From: Actinomycetes bacterium | GTDB lineage: Bacteria > Actinomycetota > Acidimicrobiia > Acidimicrobiales > GCA-2861595 | Length of the DNA stretch: 32,643 bases | Assembly (NCBI GenBank): GCA_023264975.1 | Contig: JAHFUS010000044.1 | Coordinates: forward strand, 1 to 32,643 | Direction of reading: 5' to 3' | Made by a program: the position numbers and the translations under genes | Part shown: positions 7,512 through 17,600 of the stretch, one piece after another | How positions within the stretch are numbered: the stretch's first letter is position 1 | Layout: every line of letters begins with the position of its first letter | The notes under the pieces: generated by a model | The model's database searches: none | What the model was told of the DNA's origin: nothing | The model's input: only the letters and a program-made list of their open reading frames with translations

Positions 7512-8657
7512 TCACGCTGCCGTTCGGTAGTCCTCCTTTTCCGCCAGGCGTTCCATGAGCTTGGCCAGGTCGCTGCGGGTGAACTTCCACTCGAACGGCG
7601 TGGCCGTCCGCTCATAGCGCCGCTCGAACGCGAGCAGGCGGGCCTCGACCTCGGCCAGGTCGGCGAAGTCGTTGGGCGTCAACACCTTGCGCTGGATCAC
7701 CGAGAAGTAGATCTCCACCTGGTTGAGCCACGAGGCGTGGACGGGCACGTGGACCAGGTGGGCGTTCGACCAGCGCTCGTGGAGCCGATCGATCGATCTC
7801 TGGCCCCGGTGTGAGCTGCCGTTGTCGACCACGAAGAACACCCGCCGGGCGGCCGCGTAGGGCTCGGTGGTCATCACCTGGTCGACCAGGCGGGCGAACG
7901 GCTCGATGCCGGTCGTGTCCTCGCAGCGGCCGAACACCTTGGCCCGGGGCACGTCCCAGGCGGCCAGGTAGGCCAAGGCGCCGCCGCGCTCGTACTCGTG
8001 CGCGACGCGCATGTCGCGTCCGGGTGCCGGGGGCAGCGTGGCGTGGCAGCGGCCACGGGCTTGGATCGAGGTCTTCTCGTCGGCGAGACCACGAAGTCGT
8101 CCTTTCCCAACGCCTTGCCCTGCCACTGGCGGGCGTAGAGGTCGAGCACCCGGGCGGCCTTGGCCTCGAAGTCGGGATCACGGGGGAAGATCCACGACCG
8201 GTGCGCCCACGGGCGGATGGCGTCCTCCGACAGCCACCGCCACACCGTCGTCCCCGAGATCTCGGCAACGATGCCCCGAGACACCGCCTCGGTGGCGATG
8301 TCGCCGACGTGCAGGCGCGACAGCGCCACACCGAGGCGAGACGGCAGTTCGCAGGCCAGCGCCTTGACGGCGACGACCACCTCAGGGGGAAAAGACCGGG
8401 GGTCGACCGCCCCAGGGACGCTCCTCCAAGCCGGCGAGGCCGGCCTCGTAGAAGCGCTTTCGCCACTTGGACACGATCTCCCGGCGGGTGTCGAGCCGGG
8501 CGGCGATCTCGTCGTTGTCCAGGCCCTGGGCGGCCATGAGCACGATCTTGGCTCGTACCACGTCCCGATACGGCAACGTATAACGACGGCTCCTGGCCTC
8601 CAACTCTCGGCGCTGGTCGGCCGTGAGGGTCAACACGTAAGGGCTCTTCCTGGGCAT
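7512..8657 (-). pseudogene. IS630-family transposase, frameshifted twice
   Basis: Starts at ATG 8657 after a GGAGG-like site. Segment one (8657-8382) is an HTH domain with LDNDEIAARLDTRREIVSKW. It ends at TGA after FSP, and the continuation EVVVAVKALACELPSRLGV is reached by a +1 shift at CCC-TGA. This could be programmed, since CCC-TGA is a known +1 shift site and some IS630 members use frameshifting. Segment two runs to KDDFVVS, where one G appears lost near 8085. Segment three resumes with ADEKTSIQARGRCHA (first catalytic D), FFVVDNGSSHRG (second D) and QVEIYFSVIQRKVL (E). The second shift sits at the catalytic core and would inactivate the enzyme unless it is a sequencing error. Confidence 0.85.
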
Positions 8658-8707
8658 GGCCTCCCCTCCTGGGGAGAGACCATACGTTACCGAAGTCCCA
8701 GACTTAC

Positions 8708-8953
8708 GTGATCGTAGTTACTGGCTTGTATTTCTGCCGGGAGGTACCTAGGTCCGATTCTGGTAACGCGACCGGCGCCTCTCGGACTCTCAAACCGAAG
8801 GTTCGAGTTGAGACTGACTACGCTCTCCCGGATACCGATCGAGGAGGCATCGTCATCGAAGCTGCGCAGGGACCACGTCGCTATGGCGTGGACGAACCTC
8901 ATCGAGATGACCAGTCGCTCGAGTTCGTCGCCGCCAGCGGAGGACAACGATGA
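8708..8953 (+). CDS. Possible small gene upstream of the serine recombinase
   Basis: An 81-codon frame overlapping the recombinase start by ATGA. Its first codons lie in the right end of the IS630 element, so the natural start is unknown. The interior (KVRVETDYALPDTDRGGIVI, ending FVAASGGQR) is not recognised. The overlap is the only strong argument, and another frame across the same DNA is also open. Confidence 0.2.
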   Translation: MIVVTGLYFCREVPRSDSGNATGASRTLKPKVRVETDYALPDTDRGGIVIEAAQGPRRYGVDEPHRDDQSLEFVAASGGQR

Positions 8954-11430
8954 GCAATCGCCGGAGCCTCCGGTCGCGTCGGGGCGGCTCGGTACCGATC
9001 ACGAAGACCGAGGAGCTCCAGTACGACCACCTCGTCCTCATGCGCGAGTCGTCAGCGTACGACCGGGTGCTTATGGAGGGGATGATCCACCAGACCCTCA
9101 GCACCGTCCTCCACCTACCCGGGGCCGCTGAGTTACGCGACGCCGGAGTCCGCGTGTTCGAGAATCCGGGCGCCTACGGAGGCACCCTGCTGCGAGTCGG
9201 CAGGAGCCGGGTGGTGCTTCTTGAGCGCGAGGGCACCATCTACATGTACGTGATGGGAAGCGCGGCTGCCCGCGACAACGAGGACGATACCAACGGCTTC
9301 GTCCGCGAGCTGATCCGGATCCTGGCGAGGTACCGCCCGCAGGAGTTGTGGATGGCGGCGTTCACGCGCCTCGTCCGCAGCTCCGAGCACACCGGCGACC
9401 TGCTCAAGGCGATCACCGAGAACGTTCGCGTCCTCCACTGCGAGACCACCATCACCCCGAGCACGCCCGAGGGCAAGCTGGTCTTTCAGACCCTGGCGAT
9501 GATCGCCGCGATCGAACGCGACTACATCGTGCGACGCCACACCGCCGGTCGGGTCGCTCAGTGGCGGCGGGGAGAGTGGATCCCGAACGCGTACCCCCCG
9601 GGCTGCTTGAAGATCGACAAGCAGCTACAACTCGACGCCCCGATGGTAGACCCCGTTCGGCAAATGCTCACGGCGTTGGGCGATCCCAACAACAACTCGG
9701 CCTCCCTGGTTGAGGAGTTTGGGGCGCTCGGCGTCACGACGCCGAAGCTCCAGGAGATCTACGGTCCGGGCGCGACGATCGCCGACGCCCGAAACCCCAC
9801 GGAGGTAATCACCACCCTGCTCGGCTGGCGGGAGGCCTACCGCACCGGCCGATACGAGCTGCTGTGGACGAACCCATTCCCGGGTATTGAGTCGATCGCC
9901 GGCGTCCCGGTGGAAGCCTCCGGCGACCCGGAACGGCCCAACGGCGTGCTGAAGATGGTCTACGACATCCCCGTTCCCGACGGAGGCTGGGCCGATGAGG
10001 AGACCTTCGACCGGATCGAGCAGCGGCTCCGGCGGCGGATCGACGGCGTATTCGATACGGGTGGGACCACCCACAGCCGGACGGCACCCCTCGCCGGGTT
10101 CTTCCGAACTGTGGACAGCGAAGGGAGGGAGTCGAAGCTGTTCGCGGGCGAGTCCGGCACCACGTACCGCCTGCTGCGGCGGCCACTGGACGAAAGCCGC
10201 CGCCACACCGGCTGGACATCCGCGAAGTCAGACGCCGCGGTCGTCGCTGTGATCGAGCGCCGCGACCTGCACCGGTCAATCGTCGAGACTGCTGCCGCTG
10301 CGTTCGAGGCCGGATTGCCGGCCGACCTCGACATCACCCGCTTCGTCCAGCAGGGAACCCTGCCGCGCTTCGACCCGGCCGGCATCCGCCGGCGAACGCT
10401 CGACCGTGACCTGACCGACGTGCGGGGGCGGCTCCGGATCGCAAAGCGAAACGCCGAGCTCGCGGGCGACGACGAGGACGCGAAGATCTTCGTCGACGAG
10501 GTCCTCGCCCTCACGAAGGCGGAGCGACAGCTCATCCGCCGTCTCGAACTTCTGCGGACCAAGCGGCGCGACGCCATCCTCACCCCCACCTTCGAGTCGG
10601 ACGCCGCGCAGCTCGTCTATGCCCTATCGACCCTTGCGCAGTTGGTCGGCAGCGGCCCGGCGCAGCTGCGGAGCGCACTGCGGATCGTGATCAGCAACGA
10701 GACCATGACCCTGGGCGAGGACTGCGTGCATTGGAGCCTGACGCTCGAGCTTCCCCACGGGGATGGCACCGTGATCCTCGGACCCATCATCGGGTCGGTT
10801 CCATGTAGGCGACCCCGTGGGGCCCTCCTCAGCGGGCTCGTGCCGACCCTGCCTAAGCGAACGCGAAGGGCAATGGTAAACACGCTGATCGGGCTCGGGT
10901 ACCCGGATCGTGCCGCCCGCGCTGCTGCCGCCTGTCCGCACCCGGAGTTGGTTGCCGCCCTCACGGCAGCCGCCCGTCACGAGCCCGTTCCGCCGGGCCT
11001 CGACCCCTCGTGGGCCCGCTGGGTCGCCGACGAGTACCGGCGACCGGACTTCGCCTGGGAGCGGAACAAGTGGCGGCTCACCTACCCCACACGCCAGGCG
11101 GTTCTCGACGCCATCCACGCCAGGGATGGAGCGGCGTCCCGGAGCGATCTGGAGGGCGACGGCTTCGTCGAAGTCCAACTCCGCTACCTCGCGCGGGACC
11201 TCCCCGGGCCGACCGGCTGGCCCATCCTGGCCGTGGAAGGACGAGGCGCCTCCAAGCGTTACAGCTTGCTCGCCTGCCCTCACTGCGGTAGGTGGGCGAG
11301 CGAGTCGAGTGTCACGCCCGAGACAAAGCCGGGCATCCTCTGTCCGGATTGCCTGCGGCTGCCGATCGCCAGCTCGCCGGTCTTCCCGAGCTGGTATGTC
11401 CCGATCCGTAGCGGTAAGGCAGGTGGATAG
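8950..11430 (+). CDS. Large, divergent serine recombinase
   Basis: An 826-residue protein. The N-terminal region resembles the resolvase fold: FTRLVRSSEHTGDLLKAI (138-155) corresponds to the usual DRLxRS box. The stretch ITPSTPEGKLVFQTLAMI followed by AAIERDYIVRRHTAGR corresponds to the conserved E-helix region. The usual YxRxS nucleophile motif is not clear; LMRESSAYD with S34/S35 is the best candidate. The recombinase domain is followed by a long charged region (about 480-560, RRRTLDRDLTDVRGRL) likely to be coiled coil. The C-terminus has CPHC (776-779) and CPDC (798-801), a probable zinc ribbon. The start is supported by GGAGG six bases upstream of ATG 8950. It probably integrates the neighbouring island. 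An inactive relative is possible because the catalytic motif is divergent. Confidence 0.7.
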   Translation: MSNRRSLRSRRGGSVPITKTEELQYDHLVLMRESSAYDRVLMEGMIHQTLSTVLHLPGAAELRDAGVRVFENPGAYGGTLLRVGRSRVVLLEREGTIYMYVMGSAAARDNEDDTNGFVRELIRILARYRPQELWMAAFTRLVRSSEHTGDLLKAITENVRVLHCETTITPSTPEGKLVFQTLAMIAAIERDYIVRRHTAGRVAQWRRGEWIPNAYPPGCLKIDKQLQLDAPMVDPVRQMLTALGDPNNNSASLVEEFGALGVTTPKLQEIYGPGATIADARNPTEVITTLLGWREAYRTGRYELLWTNPFPGIESIAGVPVEASGDPERPNGVLKMVYDIPVPDGGWADEETFDRIEQRLRRRIDGVFDTGGTTHSRTAPLAGFFRTVDSEGRESKLFAGESGTTYRLLRRPLDESRRHTGWTSAKSDAAVVAVIERRDLHRSIVETAAAAFEAGLPADLDITRFVQQGTLPRFDPAGIRRRTLDRDLTDVRGRLRIAKRNAELAGDDEDAKIFVDEVLALTKAERQLIRRLELLRTKRRDAILTPTFESDAAQLVYALSTLAQLVGSGPAQLRSALRIVISNETMTLGEDCVHWSLTLELPHGDGTVILGPIIGSVPCRRPRGALLSGLVPTLPKRTRRAMVNTLIGLGYPDRAARAAAACPHPELVAALTAAARHEPVPPGLDPSWARWVADEYRRPDFAWERNKWRLTYPTRQAVLDAIHARDGAASRSDLEGDGFVEVQLRYLARDLPGPTGWPILAVEGRGASKRYSLLACPHCGRWASESSVTPETKPGILCPDCLRLPIASSPVFPSWYVPIRSGKAGG

Positions 11431-11625
11431 GTGCCGTCGCTGGAGCCTCGATCGCCGGTACACCTGGTCGCCCGACATGTCCCATGTACATGTGATGCCA
11501 GCCGAATCCACTCCGTCTGGCCCCTAGTCGCCGCCGGCAGGCGGTGTCCCCGGAGCGACGTCGGCGGCCGGAGGCGGGCGGCGCCGGAGCCGGCTGTCAC
11601 GGGTGGTTCGTAGACTCGGGCGGCG
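11431..11625. other. Intergenic region before the large operon
   Basis: 195 bases with no gene. ACATGT occurs twice (11475-11480 and 11488-11493) around the palindrome ATGTACAT (11484-11491), a possible operator or recombinase site. Near the end, TAGACT (11611-11616) fits the TANNNT -10 consensus and lies nine bases before GTG 11626, which would give a leaderless or nearly leaderless transcript. No clear -35 box or terminator was seen. Confidence 0.35.
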
Positions 11626-14600
11626 GTGAGTGCAGAACGGGTCGCCTTCCTGGTCGAGGTGCTCGGCAGCGCCGGGCCGGCGGGCCTGGAGGCGGCCGAG
11701 CTCCTCGGGCACCTGCGCCGGCGCTGGCCGGCGCTGACCCCGGCCCAGGCCCAGCGCCTGGTGGAGGCCGCCGGCGCCGCGGTGATGGTCGAGGGCGGCC
11801 GGCTGCGGGCGTCGGCGTCCACCGGCCGGGAGGCCGGCCCGGCCGGGACGGCGCCGGGGGCGGGCCGGCCGTGGCGAGCCGTGGCCGTCGACGTCGAGTC
11901 GTCCACCCGGCTGGTGACCGAGGCGCCCTACGTGGCGGCCCGGATCTTCCAGGTGGGGGCCGTGCGCTTCGGGCGCGACACCGCCTGGGTGGCGGCGGCC
12001 GAACGCTTCGAGGCCTGGGTCGAGCTGCCCGAGGGCTACGCCATCTGGGACCCGGGCCGGGCCGGCCGCCACGCCACCGAGGCGCGCCCGGAAGCCGACG
12101 TGCTGACCGAGCTGGCCCGCTTCTGCGCCGATGCCGATGCCCTCGTCGCCCACAACGGCGTCGAGTTAGACTTCCGGCTGCTGGACGAGGCGGCCGCCCG
12201 GGCGGGCCAGCCGCCGCTGGGCGGCGCCCGGGTGGACAGCCTCTACGCCGGTCTGGCCCTGTGGCCCCTGCCCGCCAACGCCCACCGCCTGCGCGACCTG
12301 GCCGAGCGGGTGGGGGTCGAGGTCGGCGACCTGTCCTGGCACGACGCCGTCGACGACGCCGTGTGTGCGGCGCGCCTGATGGAGGCGGCCGGCGCCGCCG
12401 TGGCGTCCTGGGACGGGGCCCGGGCCGGCCTGGTCGGGGCGGTGGGCGCCGCCAGCCCGACCTGGCGGATGGTGTTCGACCTGGCTGGGCGCCCGGTGCC
12501 GGCCCGCGCGCCGGGAGACGCCGAGGTGGCGGCCTGCCTGGCCGCCCTCGTGGCCGGCCGGCCCGTGCTGCGGGGTGCGCCGCCGCCGCCAGCCCCGGTG
12601 GTCCCCGCTGCCCTGCGCGACTCCGACGGGGCCGTGGACCCCCACCGCATCGCCTTGGCGGTCCGGGGCGGCGCCGAGCGCCGCCCCGCCCAGGACGAGA
12701 TGGCCGCCGTGCTGCGCCGGCTGGTGGCCGACGGGAGCGACGGCATGGTGGAGGCGCCCACGGGGGCGGGAAAGACCTACGCCATCCTGGCCGCTGCCCT
12801 GGACTGGCTGGACGCCCACCCCGACGGGTGCGTGGTGGTGGCGACCCACACCAAGCAGCTGCAGACCCAGCTGGCCGGCGACCTCGAGGCCCTGGCCGCC
12901 GCCGGGCTGGGGTGGGTCGGCTCCGCCGCCGCGCTGGTCAAGGGCCAGGCCAACCGCCTGTCCCTGCGGGCCTTGGTCGGAGCCCTGGCCGACAGCGCGG
13001 CAGCCGCCGTCGGCCCGCCGCCCCGGCGGCGCCGACGCGGCCCGGCCCCGCCGGCCGAGGACTTCCGCTTCGCCGAGCTCGCCCTCTATGTGCTGGCCCG
13101 CCTGGCCGCCACACCGTCCCGCCTGGCCGAGGCGTGGGAGGCGGCGTCGGTGGACCCCGTCGACGTCCCCGCCTTCTTCGACGCCTACCTGGGCTGGCGC
13201 CGCGGCCGGTACCTGGGCGCGCTGTCGCAGGCGGAGTCGGGCGACTACCCCGACGACGGGGGCCGGGACGCCCTACGGGCGCGCACCGAGACAGCGGCCG
13301 AGGCGCTCGGGCGCCACCGCCTGATCGTGGCCAACCATGCTCTGGTGCTGGCCCACCTCGAGGACTTCGACGTCCCCGACACGCTGCTCGTCATCGACGA
13401 GGCGCACGGCTTCGAGGCTGCGGCTACTGAGGCGCTGTCGGCCGAGGTCGACTACCAGGGCTTCGAGGCCCTCGCCGCCGAGGCCGCCCGCTTCGGGGCC
13501 GAGGTGGCCGCCGCCACGTCGGCCGGCGCCGCGGTGTCGGGGGCGGCGGGCGCCCTGGAGCGCATCCTCGACTCCGGCCGCCTGCCCAACGCCGCCATGC
13601 GGGCCTTCGACCGCCTCGCCGGCCCCCCCGACCGCAACAGCACGCCCCGCCAGGCCGTGCTGGTGTCGGATTACGCCGGCGCCGCCGGCCGCCGCCACGT
13701 GTTCCAGGTGGTGGGGGAGCTGCGTCGCCTGGCCCGGTCCGTCGCCAGCCTGCGCCGGGCGCTTGGGTACTTCGCCGCCGTGGTCGACCCGACCACCCTC
13801 GACCGCTTCGACGCCGACCGGTACTTCTCGCTCACGAGCCGGGCCACCGCCCTGGGGGAAGCCACGGAGGCCATCGTCGCCGACGTGGACGCCATGCTCG
13901 GCCCGCCGCCCGCCCTCGGCGGCGGGGACGGCGGCGCAGCGGGTGCCGGGGACGGACCGGGGGCGCCGGGGGACGGCTCGGGGCCGGCGGGGGACACCCG
14001 GAACGGTTCGGGGACGAGCGCCCCGGGGAGCCGCGAGTACCCCGAGCGGGAACCGGGCGGTGAGGGGGAGGAGGAGACCGCCGACGCCGACGACCTGGAG
14101 GGGGTGGCCGAGCTGGTGGCAGCCGAGGAGGCGGCCCGGGAGCGCAACGGGATCGGGGAGGAGAGCGCCGGAGGGCCCGGCGGGGGGGTCGGGGAGGAGG
14201 GCGCCGGAGGGCCCGGCGGGGGGGTCGGGGAGGAGGGCGCCGGAGGGCCCGGCGGGCCGGGTGCAGCCCTGGCGCCGCTGTCAAACCGGGTGGTGTGGGC
14301 GGCCGAGCTCGGGGGCGGGAGGCTGGTCGAGGGCGAGCGGGGGTTCCGCTTCCGGATCGTCACCAGCCCCATCGACCTGCCCCGGGAGCCGGCCTGGGCC
14401 GGCCTGCGGGCCCGCTTCGCCCGCAGCCTGTGGGTGTCGGCCACCCTCACCGTTTCCGGGTCGTGGGGCTACATCCGCTCGAGGTGGGGCTTCGGCCCCG
14501 AGGTGGCGGCCGCCCGGCTGGGCTCGCCGTTCGACTACGCCACCCAGGCCCGCCTCGTCTGCCTCGGGGACTTCCCGTCGTGGGCCGAGCACCCCGACCA

Positions 14601-17600
14601 GGCCCTGCGCTCGGTGTCCTGGCAGGCGGCCGGGTTCCTGGCCGAGTGCGCCCGCAGCGAGCCTCCCGGCCCCGACGGCATCCGCGCCCTGGCCGGCGGT
14701 GCCATGGTGGTCACCACCTCCACGGCCGTCGCCGCCGGCATCGCCGAGCGCCTGGCCGCCGACCTGGCCGGGCGGTGGCCGCAACGGCGGGGGACCGAGG
14801 CGGCTCCGGTCGTCCACGCCGCGCCGCTGGTCGGCAACGCCCGGGCGGCGGCCGGCTACCGGGCCGGAGGCGGGGCCCTGGTCGGCACCAAGGGCCTGTG
14901 GGCCGGGGTGGACGTGGCCGAGCCGGCGCGGACCCGGCTGCTGTGGGTCAACAAGCTGCCCTTCGCCCCCTTCGGCGACCCCCTGGTGGCCACCCGGCGC
15001 GCCGCGGTGGTGGCCCGGGCGGAGGCGGCGGGGGCCGAGGACCCCGAGGCGGTGGCCACCGAGGACTACTACCTGCCGCTCGCCGCCCTCGAGCTGCGCC
15101 AGGGGGTGGGCCGGCTCATCCGTTCGAGCGCCCACCGGGGGGCGATCGTGATCTCGGACCGCAAGCTGGCCGGCGACGACCGCCTGCGCCGGCTCTACCG
15201 CCGGGTGTTCCTGGCCTCCCTCGACGAGGGGCTGTGCGCCGGGGACCCGGCCGGCGACGACGGCTGGGCCGCCAATGTCGCCACCATGGCCGAGGGCTGG
15301 GCCCGCATCTGGTCGTTCCTGGCCGACGGAGGCGACGTCGAGGCGGACCGGGCGGCTGAGTTGTGCCAGCCCGAGGCCCTCGAGGACCACACCGTGCTGC
15401 CCGAGACCCGGGCCATCCGGGCCCTGGCCCTGAGCGAGGGCGAGGTGGCGGAACTGGCCGGCCAGGGCCGGCTGGTGGCCGAGGTGGCCGAGCGCTGCGC
15501 GGCGGTGGCTGGTTACCTGCGCCTGGCGGGAGGGCCGGTGGTGCTCAAGGAGCACCAACGGGCGGTCATCGCCCGGGTGGCGGCCGGCGACGACACCCTG
15601 GCCCTGCTGCCCACCGGCTACGGCAAGAGCTTCTGCTACCAGCTGCCCGCCCTCGTCCTGCCCGGGGTGACGGTGGTGATCTCCCCCCTGGTGGCGCTCA
15701 TGACCGACCAGGCGCTGTCGCTCAACCGATCCATCGGCGGGGCCGTGCGGGCCCTGGTGGGGCCCATGCGGGAGTCGGTGTCGCGCACGGGCAAGGCCGA
15801 GGTGGCGGCCCAGCTGGCCGGCTCGGCCGATCACGGCATCCGCCTGGTGTACGTCTCGCCCGAACGCGCCGCCCAGCGCGCCTTCGCCGACGCGCTGCGG
15901 GCGGGGGCGGCGACGGGCAACCTGGCCCGCCTGGCCGTGGACGAGGCGCACACCCTGGTGGCCTGGGGCGACGACTTCCGACCCGCCTTCCGCCGCCTCG
16001 AGGGCCTCATCGACCAGCTGCGGGGCCTGGCCGCGGCGGGCGGGCGGGACCTGTCCGTCACCGCACTCACCGCCACGGCCAACCGCAGCGTCCGCGACGG
16101 CCTGCGGTCCCAGCTGTTCGGATGTCCGCCCGACGGCCCCGACCGGGCTCGCTTCGCCACCGTGGCCGCCAACCCGATCCGGCCCGAGATCGCCGTGTGG
16201 CGGCGCTCGCTCGGCCGGGCCCGGGGCGGGCCGCTCGGAGTGGCGGGGCTGGTGGAGGCCGTGGCCGACGCCGCCCCGGGCCACCTCATCGTGTACTGCA
16301 CCACCATCCGGGAGACCGACACGACCTGGGCCCAGCTGCGGGACTGGGCCGGGCCCGAGGGCTCCTGGCGGGTCCGGCGCTTCCACGGCCGCCTGCCCGG
16401 GGCGGAGAAGGCCGACGTCCTCAATGCCTTCCGTTCCGCCCCCCGGGCCGGCGAGGAGGGCTACGCCCCCATGATCGTGGTCGCCACCTCGGCTTTCGGC
16501 CTGGGCGTGGACCGCGACGACATCGCCGCGGTGCTGGTTGCCTCGCCTCCCACCGACCTGGCCGCCCTCCACCAGGCCATCGGCCGGGCGGGGCGGGCCC
16601 AGGCCGGGCTACCGCCTGGGGATCCCCGACGCACCGGGGCGGTGGGCATGGCCCTGGCCACCGCCCGGGGATGGCGCACGGTGGACTTCCTCACCACCGC
16701 TGACCTGCCGGCCGCCGCGCTGGAGGCGGCGGGCCGGGCCGTGCTGGGCTCGGGCGGGCTGGTGGACCCCTCAGCCATCGGGGACCGCCTGTTGGCCGCC
16801 GAGGTGGCAGCGGGGCGCATGGCGGCGAGGCGGGCGATGCTGTGGCGCACCCGGGACGCCTACCGGCTGGCCGTGCTGCGGGCGCTGGCCGCCCTGGCCT
16901 TCCTGGGCGCGGTGGAGGACCGCGGCGACCTGCCCGAGGTGGTGCGGCTCCAGCCCGGCGAGGTGGCGCCCACCGAGGCGGCCGACGCCGCCCTGGTGGC
17001 CGGCGTGCTCGGCGTGGAGGCCGACGAGCGCCGGGCCGTGCGCCTCGAGGACCTGGCCCGCCACCTGCGCGCCGGCGGGGCGGTGGAGGCGGGGTGGGGC
17101 CCGGCCGAGGTGTGGTCGGCGCTGGTGGAGGCGCACGCGGCCGGGTGGCTGGACGTGTCCCAGGCGCCCACCCGGCGCTGGTTGACCGCCGTGGTGGTCC
17201 GCCGCACCACCCTGCCCGACGCCTACGGCGCGCTGGTCGGGCGCCGGGCGGTGCGGGCGGCCGGCGAGCTGGCCGAGCTGCGGGCCTGGTTCGACGACCG
17301 GGCCTGCGCCCAGGAGGGCCTGGCCCGGTACTTCGACGTGGCCGCGCCCGCCGAGACCTGCGCCGACGCCGGCTGCCGGTGCTCGACGTGCTGGTTCGAC
17401 CCGGCCGCCCTGGCCGGCGACCCCTCGCCCCAGCCGCCGTTGTTCGGGGCCTTCTTCGCGGCCCGCCCCCGGCCGGTGTCGGCGGCCACCGAGGTCCGCC
17501 AGGCGGCCGAGGTCGACCGCCTGGTCACCCGCCTGCTGTGGGACACCCACGGCGGGCTCGGCCCGACCCTGCTGCACTCGGTGCTGGTGGGACGCGACAC

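Larger units (their letters stand above)
7484..8718 (-). mobile_element. IS630-family insertion sequence
   Basis: A 1235-bp unit flanked by TA on both sides (7482-7483 and 8719-8720), the target duplication used by IS630/Tc1-type elements. The left end begins AGTCCGATCACGTATTTCCG; the reverse complement of the right end begins ACTACGATCACGTAAGTCTG. These share the core CGATCACGTA plus outer and inner matches. It contains one transposase gene on the minus strand. Confidence 0.8.
7320..8751 (+). pseudogene. Small gene split by the IS630 element
   Basis: From ATG 7320 a frame reads MLPADGSENRPLYRSEDLAA and then CIAEEASTEVKVRFHAVEG, and meets TAA exactly at the IS630 target TA (7482-7484). If the element and one TA copy are removed, the frame continues from position 8721 as YWLVFLPGGT to a TAG at 8749-8751, giving a protein of about 64 residues. 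Continuation of the frame across the insertion with no extra base is good evidence that this was one gene. The function is unknown. An alternative start is ATG 7284. Confidence 0.5.

Noticed and set aside
14281-16572. 763-codon minus-strand open frame
   Set aside because: A shadow of the helicase fusion gene. The His/Gly/Gln-rich translation has no domains, while the plus strand has full helicase motifs.
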